The notes under the pieces were generated by a model. That model saw only the letters and a program-made list of their open reading frames with translations. It did no database searches and was not told the origin of the DNA. A stretch of 64,000 nucleotides of DNA from an uncultured Succiniclasticum sp. (lineage in GTDB: Bacteria > Bacillota > Negativicutes > Acidaminococcales > Acidaminococcaceae): NCBI GenBank assembly GCA_900544275.1, contig UQUU01000001.1, forward strand, positions 248,001 through 312,000, written 5' to 3'. Shown here piece by piece: positions 1-7,946 of this stretch (its first letter is position 1; each line of letters starts with the position of its first letter). The position numbers and the translations under genes were made by a program.

Positions 1-203
1 TCTATACAAAAACTTACACCGAAGCGGCCCAGTCCACCACCCCTATCGGCAGCGTGGGCAGTAAATCCGTCACACTGGAAATTATGACCCGAGTCGGCAA
101 AGAGATTCAGGCTACTTTGGAAAAACGCCTGCCCAAATCCATTACTTACACCGAAACCATCCCGTTGGCAGAAAGAACGCCGAAAGAAATCGAATCTTTT
201 TAA
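1..203 (+). CDS. C-terminal end of an unrecognised protein (partial)
   Basis: An open frame enters from the window edge and runs to a TAA at 201-203, giving about 66 residues. The visible part is soluble, rich in Thr, Lys and Glu, and ends in KEIESF. I see no motif that identifies a family. It is convergent with the flavodiiron gene that ends at 246, with only about 40 bp between the two stops. A short GTTCC/GGAAC dyad at 214-227 could be part of a weak terminator. Whether the frame is a real gene rests only on its openness and codon-like composition. Confidence 0.5.
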   Translation, partial: YTKTYTEAAQSTTPIGSVGSKSVTLEIMTRVGKEIQATLEKRLPKSITYTETIPLAERTPKEIESF

Positions 204-245
204 AGAGACTGACGTTCCTCTGGGAACCTGCTTGACCGTAAAAAA

Positions 246-1448
246 CTATCCTCGGGCTTCACGGCAGGCTTTGGCAAATTCCCGACCATAAGCCCTGCAT
301 TCTTCCAAATGCGCTTCATCCGGAACCCATTGGCAACGGATCCCGTCATTTACAATAGCAAAGCCTGCGCCTTTCAGCATCTCGGTGATCTCTTTTACCG
401 CTTCGCCGCTCCAACCGTAACTGCCGAAGGCCGCCGCTTTTTTCTTTTTGAATTTCAGGCCCCGGATCAGTTCCATAATACCGCCGGTAGAATAAGCAAA
501 GCCATAGTTAATGGTCGGTGAACCAACTAAAATCGCTCTGGATTTAAAAACTTCCGTCGCAATATCGTTTTTATCTTCTTTGGAAGAATTATACAGCTTG
601 ATCACCACATCCGGATCCTCTTCACGAATCCCTTCCGCAATGCACTCCGCCATCCGGCGGGTGGAATTCCACATAGTATCATAAATCAGCGTGATCTGGT
701 TTTCCTGGTAATCTGCCGCCCATTTCTGATACGTTTCCACGATTTGCATGGGGTCGTCACGCCAAAGGATACCGTGACTGGGACAGATCATGGAGATAGG
801 CACATGCATATCCAGAAGTTCTTTGATCTTTCTGGTTACCATGGGACTATAAGGCGTAATAATGTTCGTATAATATTTTAAAGCTTCCGCATAAACGATT
901 TCCGCCGGCACGTTGTCATTAAACAGTTCTTCGCTGGCATAATGCTGCCCGAACACATCGTTACTGAAGAGGATATGCTCCCCTGTCAGGTAGGAAAACA
1001 TGGTATCCGGCCAATGCAGCATGGGCGCTTCAATAAAAATCAGCTTATTTTCGCCTAAATCAAGGGTGTCGCCGGTTTTTACATTAACAAAATTCCAATC
1101 CTTATGATAATGTCCCCGAATAATGCCCTCGCCTTTTTTCGTACAGTAAATGGGCACATTCGGCAGACGTTCCATCAAAGCAGGAAGCGCGCCGCTATGA
1201 TCGATCTCATTATGGTTCATCACGATATAATCGATTTGCTCCAAATTGATCTCCCGCTCCAGATTGGCTACGAATTCTTTGTCAAACGGAAGCCAGCAGG
1301 TGTCGATCAATACTGTCTTTTGATCCCGGACCAGGTAAGAATTATAAGAAGACCCCCGGAATGTGGACAGCTCATTGCCATGGAATGTTACCAGCTCCCA
1401 GTCGATCTTACCTACCCAGGTCACCTTGTCCGTAACTTTTTTCCCCAT
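246..1448 (-). CDS. Flavodiiron protein (FprA family, class A)
   Basis: A cytosolic enzyme that reduces O2 to water or NO to N2O in anaerobes, using a di-iron site and FMN. The protein has about 400 residues from the chosen start. The metallo-beta-lactamase-like domain carries H79-x-E81-x-D83-H84, exactly at the canonical family positions, followed by further ligands in LHWPD, FSNDVFG and CPSHG. A flavodoxin domain begins near residue 255 (IYDTMWNST). I chose the ATG at 1448 because a purine-rich GAGGG lies about 8 bases upstream; an in-frame ATG at 1478 lacks this. A TTTACA-17-TATAAT promoter (1516-1544) stands just upstream, so it is probably transcribed alone. No rubredoxin or flavin reductase partner is adjacent. 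Choosing between O2 and NO as substrate is not possible from sequence. Confidence 0.93.
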   Translation of the reverse strand: MGKKVTDKVTWVGKIDWELVTFHGNELSTFRGSSYNSYLVRDQKTVLIDTCWLPFDKEFVANLEREINLEQIDYIVMNHNEIDHSGALPALMERLPNVPIYCTKKGEGIIRGHYHKDWNFVNVKTGDTLDLGENKLIFIEAPMLHWPDTMFSYLTGEHILFSNDVFGQHYASEELFNDNVPAEIVYAEALKYYTNIITPYSPMVTRKIKELLDMHVPISMICPSHGILWRDDPMQIVETYQKWAADYQENQITLIYDTMWNSTRRMAECIAEGIREEDPDVVIKLYNSSKEDKNDIATEVFKSRAILVGSPTINYGFAYSTGGIMELIRGLKFKKKKAAAFGSYGWSGEAVKEITEMLKGAGFAIVNDGIRCQWVPDEAHLEECRAYGREFAKACREARG

Positions 1449-1515
1449 GATACTTTCCCTCTTTCGCATACCACGCAAGTCATGACAGAAAATATAGCAA
1501 CATCATCTTTCTCTC

Positions 1516-1544
1516 ATTATATCTGGATCGCCTGTATCTGTAAA
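1516..1544 (-). promoter_or_regulatory. Promoter of the flavodiiron gene
   Basis: On the minus strand a TTTACA box (1539-1544) and a TATAAT box (1516-1521) are separated by 17 bases. Transcription would begin near 1509 and give a leader of about 60 bases before the ATG at 1448. Confidence 0.7.
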
Positions 1545-1549
1545 TCGGT

Positions 1550-2896
1550 TTATCTGTGCTTACGGAAATATTCTAGCGCTACATCGGGAAATACTGCATA
1601 AGAAAGCAGGTCTTCCATACTGAGGCCGGGGAAGCCGGCAGCGTCCAGCTTCTCTCGCATCGCAGCCAGTTGCGGCGCAATATCATCGGCCGGCCGATGG
1701 TCGATGACGGGATCCTCACCGATCGCCAGTTTTTTTACCTCCGGATTTACCTGAGCCGGCGTTCTGCCATAACGGCCGCGGATCAGATCTTTGACTTCCA
1801 TCGGGATCATCTTATAACGTCCCAACGCCACGTTTAAGACAGCCATGGAACCTACGATCTGGCTGGTTGGCGTTACCAGCGGCGGATATCCCAGTTCCGC
1901 TCGTACCTGGGGCATTTCTTTCAGCACTTCGTCCAGTTTATCGCCGATCCCCATGCCCTTCATCTGGTTCTTCAGATTGGACAGCATGCCGCCCGGTACC
2001 TGATATGTCAGCACAGAAGGATTCACGTCAAAATAGGGATTCACCTTAAACTCTTCCACGATTTTCTTTTTCACGCCGGAGAAATACTCGGCCAGATCAT
2101 TCAGTTTCGCCAAAGACAGGCCCGTATCCCAGGGGCTTTCCTGTAACGCGGCTACCATGGATTCCGTGGAGGGCTGGCTGGTCATGCCGCCAAAGGGGGA
2201 CAGTGCCGTGTCAATAATATCAACACCGGCCTCGATTCCCTTTAATAAGGTCATGGGCCCCAGTCCGGTGGTACAGTGAGTATGCAGCTCTACCGGCACC
2301 GTAAGCGAAGCTTTTAATTGCCGCACCAGTTTTTCCGCCGCATAAGGGGACAATAGCCCCGCCATATCTTTGATGGCGATGGAGTGAGCGCCCAATTGAA
2401 CCATTTCCTGAGCCACACGCAGGAAATCTTCCGGTTGATGATAAGGGCTTGTCGTATACACTAAAGCGCCCTGCACATGAGCGCCGGTGCCTTCTACCGC
2501 CTTAAAGGATGTTTCCAGATTGCGCACATCATTTAACGCATCAAACACACGGATAATGGACACGCCGTTGTCTGCGCTGCGTTTCACAAACTCTGTGACC
2601 ACATCGTCCGCATAATGGTTATAGCCCAATAAATTTTGTCCCCGCAGCAACATCTGGATCGGCGTCTTTTTCAGATAACGCCGCAACACACGAAGACGCT
2701 CCCAGGGGTCTTCATCCAGAAAGCGAAGACAGGCGTCAAAGGTCGCGCCGCCCCAGGCTTCGACAGCATGATACCCCACCTCGTCCATTCGTTCCAGAAC
2801 AGGGATAATATCTCCGATGCGCAAGCGAGTCGCCACAATGGACTGCGGCCCGTCCCGCAACACGGTTTCGGTAATTTGTACAGGCTTTCCGTTCAT
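1550..2896 (-). CDS. Oxaloacetate decarboxylase alpha / pyruvate carboxylase B-like carboxyltransferase, without a biotinyl domain
   Basis: The gene encodes about 448 residues with the carboxyltransferase TIM barrel (LRDGPQS near the N terminus for the metal-binding Asp, AIKDMAG with the carboxylated Lys, and ELHTHCTTG with the metal-ligand HxH) followed by the PYC_OADA conserved region. The protein ends right after that region (VFPDVALEYFRKHR), so the C-terminal biotinyl domain with its MKM motif is absent. It must therefore work with a separate biotin carrier, as the alpha or 5S-type subunits of Na+-pumping decarboxylases and transcarboxylases do. The start at 2896 follows AAGGGGGC; a longer frame to 3016 would run through the promoter. 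No beta, gamma or biotin subunit is nearby. The exact substrate (oxaloacetate, pyruvate or methylmalonyl-CoA) is not settled. Confidence 0.87.
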   Translation of the reverse strand: MNGKPVQITETVLRDGPQSIVATRLRIGDIIPVLERMDEVGYHAVEAWGGATFDACLRFLDEDPWERLRVLRRYLKKTPIQMLLRGQNLLGYNHYADDVVTEFVKRSADNGVSIIRVFDALNDVRNLETSFKAVEGTGAHVQGALVYTTSPYHQPEDFLRVAQEMVQLGAHSIAIKDMAGLLSPYAAEKLVRQLKASLTVPVELHTHCTTGLGPMTLLKGIEAGVDIIDTALSPFGGMTSQPSTESMVAALQESPWDTGLSLAKLNDLAEYFSGVKKKIVEEFKVNPYFDVNPSVLTYQVPGGMLSNLKNQMKGMGIGDKLDEVLKEMPQVRAELGYPPLVTPTSQIVGSMAVLNVALGRYKMIPMEVKDLIRGRYGRTPAQVNPEVKKLAIGEDPVIDHRPADDIAPQLAAMREKLDAAGFPGLSMEDLLSYAVFPDVALEYFRKHR

Positions 2897-2955
2897 TTTT
2901 TTGCCCCCTTCAAAGCTAATTCTGAATCTATTTTGTGTTTCTGAATTCTTGGGTT

Positions 2956-2983
2956 CCGCTTTTATTATACCGCTTTTATTATA
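2956..2983. repeat. 14-bp tandem repeat that doubles a -10 box
   Basis: The unit CCGCTTTTATTATA occurs twice without a gap (2956-2969 and 2970-2983). On the minus strand each copy carries a TATAAT, so the promoter of the carboxyltransferase gene has two candidate -10 elements 14 bp apart. Confidence 0.85.
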
Positions 2984-3000
2984 CCATGAGAAACAGGTCG

Positions 3001-3015
3001 TGTATACAGTATACA
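3001..3015. promoter_or_regulatory. 15-bp palindrome, GntR-type operator candidate
   Basis: TGTATACAGTATACA is a perfect dyad around one central base. With the -10 box at 2978-2983 it covers the expected -35 position (TATACA at 17-bp spacing), so a bound protein would block the promoter. Its form resembles sites of GntR/FadR-type regulators; that assignment is inference. A copy differing at one base lies at 47273-47287 upstream of the DcuC-family permease gene. Confidence 0.55.
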
Positions 3016-3172
3016 ATTTTATAAATAGAAGAATTCTGTTTTGATTTTCAGCTCATTCTGCGCAACAAATTGCTATAAAATAAGACCACCATAAATAGAT
3101 TGTTTTACCTTAATTAAGAAAACGTAATTAAGATAAACATGATTAAAAAAACGTAACTTAACCAAAACAAAA

Positions 3173-3208
3173 ATAAGGGCTGCCTGCAACAATACAGACA
3201 GTCCTTAT
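3173..3208 (-). terminator. Rho-independent terminator of leuA
   Basis: On the minus strand AAGGACTGTCTG pairs with CAGGCAGCCCTT around an 8-base loop and is followed by ATTTTTGTTTTGG. It lies about 20 bases after the leuA stop codon. The rest of the 2897-3225 spacer is AT-rich and holds no gene that I can see. Confidence 0.85.
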
Positions 3209-3225
3209 CAAGCAAACGAAACAAG

Positions 3226-4923
3226 TTATTTTTTCCTTCCTTCAGCCCGATTAATAGCGCAGATGATACCCAGCAAGGAGGCCGTGGTAATACCGCTGTG
3301 AACGCCTACACCAAAAATAGACGCCCCATCCGGTTTTTCTAACTGAATATAGCAGATCGCTTTGGCATCCGATCCTTCGGAAATCGCATGCTCATCATAG
3401 TTCAAGAATTTATAACCTTTGATACCGATTTTTTCCAGGCCGTTGAAGAAGGCATCAATAGGTCCGTTCCCCTGTCCGCTGATCGGCACCTCTTCCCCGT
3501 CTATCGCAAGGATCCCGGTAAAACTGGTGGGATTCTTACTGTCATTGGCGCCGGTGCTGCCATATTGAATATGTCGCTCCAACAACTCATATTTGCCTTT
3601 TCGGTCAATAAATTCCGTTCGGAACAGTTCTACGATCTGCCCCTCATTCAATTCTTTACCGTACGCATCTGCCGCCGCCTTGATCACTTCGCCAAACTCC
3701 GGCTGCATCGCCTTGGGCATGCGGTATCCTTTGGCCTGCTCCAGCACAAAGGCCGCTCCCCCTTTACCGGACTGACTGTTAATTCGGATCACCGGCTCAT
3801 ATTGTCGGTTAATGTCCGCGGGATTGATGGGAAGATAGGGCACTTCCCAGTAGTCTGTCCGGGATTGCTTCATGTGGTCAAAACCTTTTTTTATGGCATC
3901 CTGGTGGGAACCGGAAAACGCAGTAAAGGACAAAGCGCCGGCATAAGGCTGACGCGGAGGGATCGACATCCCCGTACACTCTTCATAGACCTTCCCCACC
4001 GCCAGGATATCGTGGAAATCCAGTCCCGGATCTACCCCCTGCGTATACATATTCAAGGCCACCGTCACCAGATCCAGATTCCCTGTCCGCTCTCCGTTGC
4101 CGAACAGACAGCCTTCGATACGGTCCGCCCCTGCTAAAAGTCCCAGTTCCGCACAGGCCACACCGGTCCCTCTGTCGTTATGGGGGTGCAGGCTGATCAC
4201 AGCCGCTTCACGGTTGGGAAGATGTTTAATAAAATATTCGATCTGGTCGGCATAGGTATTGGGCGTACACATTTCCACCGTGGCCGGCAAATTAATAATA
4301 ACAGGGTGTGCCGCGTCCGCTCCCAGCGTCTCCATCACCTCATGGCAGATACGGACGGCAAAATCCTGTTCTGTACCCGTATAACTTTCAGGCGAATATT
4401 CGTAACGAATATGCATCCCGCTGCGGGCGACTTCTTCTTCCGTCAGACGGCGGATCAATTTCGCGCCCTGGACGGCAATGTCCACAATGCCATCCATATC
4501 CTTCTGAAACACGATTTTTCGCTGTAGCGCGGAAGTGGAATTATAAAAATGAATGATCACATTCCTGGCGCCTTTGACGGCCTCAAAGGTTTTTCGGATC
4601 AACTCCGGGCGGGCCTGCACCAAAACCTGAAGCGTTACATCGTCCGGCACCATATTATTTTCAATCAGAGTACGGATTATTTCATATTCTGTGTCTGACG
4701 CAGAAGGAAATCCCACTTCTATTTCTTTAAAGCCAATTTCCAGCAATGTCTTAAAAAGACGAAGCTTGGCTTCCTTTTGCATCGGAATGACCAGCGCCTG
4801 ATTCCCGTCACGCAGGTCAACGCTGCACCATACAGGCGCCTTTTCGATGGTCCGGTCCGGCCAGTCACGCTTTTCTAACTTAATCTGTTCAAAAGGACGA
4901 TATTGTTTTTCCGGTCGCTGCAT
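3226..4923 (-). CDS. leuA: 2-isopropylmalate synthase, long (type 2) form
   Basis: Catalyses the first committed step of leucine synthesis: acetyl-CoA plus 2-oxoisovalerate to 2-isopropylmalate. The 565-residue length, and the N-terminal extension before VWCSVDLRDGNQAL, match the longer LeuA group rather than the ~510-residue form. The HMGL-like TIM barrel carries the metal site in DLRDG and in SLHPHNDRG. The C-terminal LeuA dimer/regulatory domain, the site of leucine feedback in the family, covers roughly residues 430-560 and ends in a glycine-rich GVGVHSGITTASL stretch. A Leu T-box leader precedes it and a terminator follows, so it is a single-gene unit separate from the leuCDB locus at 23.8-27.3 kb. 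Confidence 0.95.
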   Translation of the reverse strand: MQRPEKQYRPFEQIKLEKRDWPDRTIEKAPVWCSVDLRDGNQALVIPMQKEAKLRLFKTLLEIGFKEIEVGFPSASDTEYEIIRTLIENNMVPDDVTLQVLVQARPELIRKTFEAVKGARNVIIHFYNSTSALQRKIVFQKDMDGIVDIAVQGAKLIRRLTEEEVARSGMHIRYEYSPESYTGTEQDFAVRICHEVMETLGADAAHPVIINLPATVEMCTPNTYADQIEYFIKHLPNREAAVISLHPHNDRGTGVACAELGLLAGADRIEGCLFGNGERTGNLDLVTVALNMYTQGVDPGLDFHDILAVGKVYEECTGMSIPPRQPYAGALSFTAFSGSHQDAIKKGFDHMKQSRTDYWEVPYLPINPADINRQYEPVIRINSQSGKGGAAFVLEQAKGYRMPKAMQPEFGEVIKAAADAYGKELNEGQIVELFRTEFIDRKGKYELLERHIQYGSTGANDSKNPTSFTGILAIDGEEVPISGQGNGPIDAFFNGLEKIGIKGYKFLNYDEHAISEGSDAKAICYIQLEKPDGASIFGVGVHSGITTASLLGIICAINRAEGRKK

Positions 4924-5071
4924 AGTAACTCCTCACTTTCCCAAAACTGTCAGAGACAGCAAACAAAACTGTAATAACGGCTTTTACGCCAGATACTTTT
5001 TCAGAAGGGCCCGGCTGCACCACATCCCACCTCCATTTTAAACAGATCCACCGCAGGACCACACGTCTCCA

Positions 5072-5353
5072 AAATAAAAAGCCCGCTCCTTACAACAAGT
5101 AAGGGGCGAGGAATCTGCCACGCGGTACCACCCTTTTTTGGCCGTCGAACGGCCCTTTCCGCCTCTAACAAGGCTTTGCCCTTAACGCAGCATTACGTCC
5201 TGCCCTACAAATCTTCAGGCAGGCAGCTCCGGGACCAGTCATACACATAGCGATTGCTGCCGGTTTTCACCAACCACCGGTTCTCTGAAGCATTGCCGCC
5301 ACATCTTTTTCCCTTCTCGGCTTTTGTGGTCAAAGTTATTTAATTGGTTTACG
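5072..5353 (-). promoter_or_regulatory. T-box riboswitch leader, leucine (specifier CTG)
   Basis: Transcribed leader of leuA. The T-box core AGGGTGGTACCGCG (minus strand) lies at 5121-5134. It is followed by a terminator hairpin at about 5078-5110 with a T-run (GGGCTTTTTATTTT). Upstream, a stem I with the AGAGAACCGGTGGTTGG distal segment is visible. Aligning the 3' side of stem I with the leuC and serA leaders puts CTG (5236-5238) in the specifier position, a leucine codon. Uncharged tRNA-Leu would stabilise the antiterminator and raise leuA expression. The specifier call rests on alignment, not on a folding calculation. Confidence 0.92.
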
Positions 5354-5359
5354 AGGGTA

Positions 5360-5388
5360 ATTATAACAACTTACCGATTATAAGTCAA
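5360..5388 (-). promoter_or_regulatory. Promoter of the leuA T-box transcript
   Basis: TTGACT (5383-5388) and TATAAT (5360-5365) on the minus strand are spaced by exactly 17 bases. An inverted repeat at 5401-5421 lies just upstream of the -35 box. Confidence 0.88.
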
Positions 5389-5400
5389 ACATATTTTTTA

Positions 5401-5421
5401 TTTTGTAACATTTTTACAAAA
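5401..5421. promoter_or_regulatory. Inverted repeat TTTTGTAA-N5-TTACAAAA upstream of leuA
   Basis: Two 8-base arms pair perfectly around CATTT. The inner TGTAA/TTACA half-sites resemble the dyads upstream of the serA and aroF promoters. It is located 12 bases upstream of the -35 box of leuA and about 50 bases from the divergent promoter at 5469, so it could act on either. AT-richness means that chance cannot be excluded. Confidence 0.4.
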
Positions 5422-5468
5422 TTTGTTGTTCTTATACTCCTTTCTTTTAATCATCGTCCCATTTTAAT

Positions 5469-5497
5469 TTGACCTGCCAAATTTTTTTATCTATAAT
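5469..5497 (+). promoter_or_regulatory. Promoter of the CNNM/CorC-type gene
   Basis: TTGACC (5469-5474) and TATAAT (5492-5497) are separated by 17 bases. The transcript would have a leader of about 145 bases before the ATG at 5648; I see no known riboswitch in it. Confidence 0.75.
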
Positions 5498-5647
5498 TGG
5501 AAGCAATCACAGAATCATCTCGAAACACAATCCTGATGTATGATGTATTCGCTACAGAATAAAAAATTCGGTATAGAGTAAGGAATTTAAAGCATTTACC
5601 AAGCATAAACGACTGCCTGAAAAAAAGAGTTATGTGAAAGGACCATC

Positions 5648-6946
5648 ATGGAATCATCCAACTTATCTGTATATATAATCTTACTGGCCGTATTGATTTG
5701 CTGTTCCGCTTTTTATTCCGCCTCGGAAACGTCTCTCACCAGCGTAAACAAAATTCGTCTGAAAAATATGGCCCGGAGCGGCGATAAACGGGCACAAGGC
5801 GTACTGCAGCTTTTGGCGGAATTTGATGCAGTGCTTTCCACGATTTTAGTAGGCAATAATATTGTCAATATCGCAGCCGCTTCCATTGCCACCGTCGTAT
5901 TTATACAGCTCGTGGGCGACGGCGGCGTAACCGTTGCCACCATTGTCACCACTCTGGTGATCCTGATTTTCGGCGAAATTTCTCCCAAAAGCCTGGCCAA
6001 AGAATACCCCGAAAACTGGCTTTTAGCCGTCTATCCGCTCTTGCTTTGGAACACCAAACTTTTTACTCCCATCAATTTCTTTTTCAGCCAGCTAAAAAGC
6101 TTTTTAAGCCGGGCCATCGCAGGGAAAAATGCGGCGAAGCCAACCATTACAGAAGCAGAGCTGAAGGTCATGGTGGATGAAGTAAAACACGAAGGAACCA
6201 TCAGCGCGGCGGAAAGTGATTTGATCAAATCCGCCATTGAGTTCAACGATATCCGAGTCAAAGAGATCCTCACCCCCCGGGTAGATATGGTCACCTGTAA
6301 CATTACCAGCAGCAATGCGGAAATTTACCGGCTTTTTATGGCCAATAACTACTCCCGCCTGCCTGTGTATGACGCGGACGAGGACAACATTATCGGCTTT
6401 ATTCATTCCAAAGACTTTTTCAGCGCTTATATGAAAGACCCCAAATTTAAATTATCTTCCATTTTAAAAAATACAGTCTATGTACATCGTTCTACCAAAG
6501 TTTCGTTGCTGTTGAAAAATCTCCAGAAGGACAAGCAGCAAATGGCGGTGGTCATTGACAGCTACGGCAGCGTAGCCGGCATTGTAACCATCGAAGATAT
6601 CCTGGAAGAACTGGTAGGCGAGATTTGGGATGAACATGACGATGCAACGTCTGTATTCCACAAATTAGGCAACAGTAAATATCTGATATCCTGCGACAGC
6701 AACTCCCGCAATGCCAGCCTGCGGGATATGTTTGAATACATTCAACTGGATTTTGATTTGTACGGCCTGGACAATCAACCCATCAGCGGTTGGGTCGTGG
6801 AAACGTTGGGGCAGATCCCGCAAAAAGGCGATTCTTTTACCTATCAGGACTTAAAAGTCGAGGTCAGCAAAATAGAACAGAACCGGGTCAAAGAAATCAT
6901 CGTGACCCATCTGCAAACAAAAGAAGAAATGAAAACTTCAGAATAA
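5648..6946 (+). CDS. CNNM/CorC (HlyC/TlyC) family membrane protein
   Basis: 432 residues. An N-terminal DUF21/CNNM membrane domain (about residues 1-180) contains several hydrophobic segments and the family signature around SASETSLTSVNKIRLKNMA and FGEISPKSLAKEYP. A cytosolic CBS pair follows (about 195-325, starting near VKEILTPRVDMV and ending with IVTIEDILEELVGEIWDEHD), then a C-terminal CorC_HlyC domain (about 340-425). Family members take part in Mg2+ or Co2+ export or resistance; the old name haemolysin is misleading. The start follows GAAAGGACCATC. It has its own promoter, and a hairpin at 7028-7071 lies after the stop. The transported ion cannot be told from sequence. Confidence 0.92.
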   Translation: MESSNLSVYIILLAVLICCSAFYSASETSLTSVNKIRLKNMARSGDKRAQGVLQLLAEFDAVLSTILVGNNIVNIAAASIATVVFIQLVGDGGVTVATIVTTLVILIFGEISPKSLAKEYPENWLLAVYPLLLWNTKLFTPINFFFSQLKSFLSRAIAGKNAAKPTITEAELKVMVDEVKHEGTISAAESDLIKSAIEFNDIRVKEILTPRVDMVTCNITSSNAEIYRLFMANNYSRLPVYDADEDNIIGFIHSKDFFSAYMKDPKFKLSSILKNTVYVHRSTKVSLLLKNLQKDKQQMAVVIDSYGSVAGIVTIEDILEELVGEIWDEHDDATSVFHKLGNSKYLISCDSNSRNASLRDMFEYIQLDFDLYGLDNQPISGWVVETLGQIPQKGDSFTYQDLKVEVSKIEQNRVKEIIVTHLQTKEEMKTSE

Positions 6947-7027
6947 AAAGATCGCCATAACCAGTCAAAATCAAGAGAAGACCCGGCAGCGGGCAACTGC
7001 CATAAAACAACCATAAAAGTAAAAAAC

Positions 7028-7071
7028 ACCTCCGCCCACGGGATTTTACCATAAATCCCATAGGCGGAGGT
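7028..7071. terminator. Bidirectional terminator between convergent genes
   Basis: ACCTCCGCC pairs with GGCGGAGGT and an inner GGGATTT pairs with AAATCCC. On the minus strand it is followed by GTTTTTTACTTTT; on the plus strand by TTATTTATAT. It serves the exported-protein gene that ends at 7084 and probably also the plus-strand gene that ends at 6946. Confidence 0.85.
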
Positions 7072-7083
7072 TATTTATATAAA

Positions 7084-7821
7084 TCAGAATTCTGCGTTGT
7101 TGTAATCACCCGTCAGAATATCCATCACCTGTACCCGGCCGCTTTCCCATACCAGCCAATGGGAGGTGGCGACAAACTGTTCCGGTTTATTTTCCCCTAC
7201 GCTGAATTCCCATACGGCAGCCACATCATTAAACATCTCTTTACGGTCAAAGCGTATCGCAAAGTCTACGGGCAGACTTTCCCTGTATTGCGGACGGTTC
7301 ATAATAAACTGACTGAGATACCAGGAGGCTTCCTCCTCATTGATCGCAACCTGGGGATTTTGAACAAAATGCGTCCCCGGCATAAATTTCATCAAGTTCA
7401 GTGTTTCCTGGCGGGCGTTTCCGGAAAAATCAAAGTCGTACATGCCGGTTGCGTTGCCAAACCGTTCATAAGAGCCGGCAGGGCTTTTTTTCTCAATCTG
7501 ACCCTGATCATTTACCCGATACACCGCATCAGCAACAAGGGCGCCATTATCAGTAAGACCGGCAGCAATTTCCGTGCTGTAGATCCCATGTTCCGTTTTT
7601 TCAGAAAGCGGCTTAAAACCATACTCATACGTCATTACCTTATCGCCCGAACCGGCCTGGCTTTTTAAATAGCCTGCCAGATAACGCATGACGGCCTGCT
7701 GTTTGAGACCGGGTCCCATCATTTCCTCCCCGGCAGCAGCCCACGCGCCGCCCGGCCAAACAACGCTGAAACAAATGGTCAGCAGCAACACAAATCGCAC
7801 ATATTGTTTTAAGGTTTTCAT
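7084..7821 (-). CDS. Exported protein of unknown function
   Basis: About 245 residues. The N terminus has a classical signal peptide: KTLKQ, a hydrophobic stretch to about residue 20, and a likely signal peptidase site after AWA. The mature part begins AAGEEMMGPG and has no motif I can name; it is mixed alpha/beta in appearance, with a C-terminal half rich in aromatic residues (EEASWYLSQF, VAAVWEFSVG, SHWLVWESGR). The start at 7821 follows GGGAGG by about 8 bases; the frame extended to 7902 has no such site. It is followed by a terminator and sits about 125 bp from the Ca-ATPase stop, so it may be a separate unit. Periplasmic or envelope location is likely. Confidence 0.8.
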   Translation of the reverse strand: MKTLKQYVRFVLLLTICFSVVWPGGAWAAAGEEMMGPGLKQQAVMRYLAGYLKSQAGSGDKVMTYEYGFKPLSEKTEHGIYSTEIAAGLTDNGALVADAVYRVNDQGQIEKKSPAGSYERFGNATGMYDFDFSGNARQETLNLMKFMPGTHFVQNPQVAINEEEASWYLSQFIMNRPQYRESLPVDFAIRFDRKEMFNDVAAVWEFSVGENKPEQFVATSHWLVWESGRVQVMDILTGDYNNAEF

Positions 7822-7946
7822 AAGCAGATCCTCCCTTATAAAACAAGCCGAATAAAACAAAACGACATCCCTCTTCCTATTCATTTTAGCAGAAATAAAC
7901 AAAAAATGGTACTATCGTTTTTCTTATCCTTTTACTGACTTTTCCG

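Noticed and set aside
3388..4137. Long plus-strand open frame opposite leuA
   Set aside because: It is the antisense shadow of a well-supported gene, with basic, low-information protein sequence and no ribosome binding site. Many similar frames opposite other genes were rejected for the same reason.
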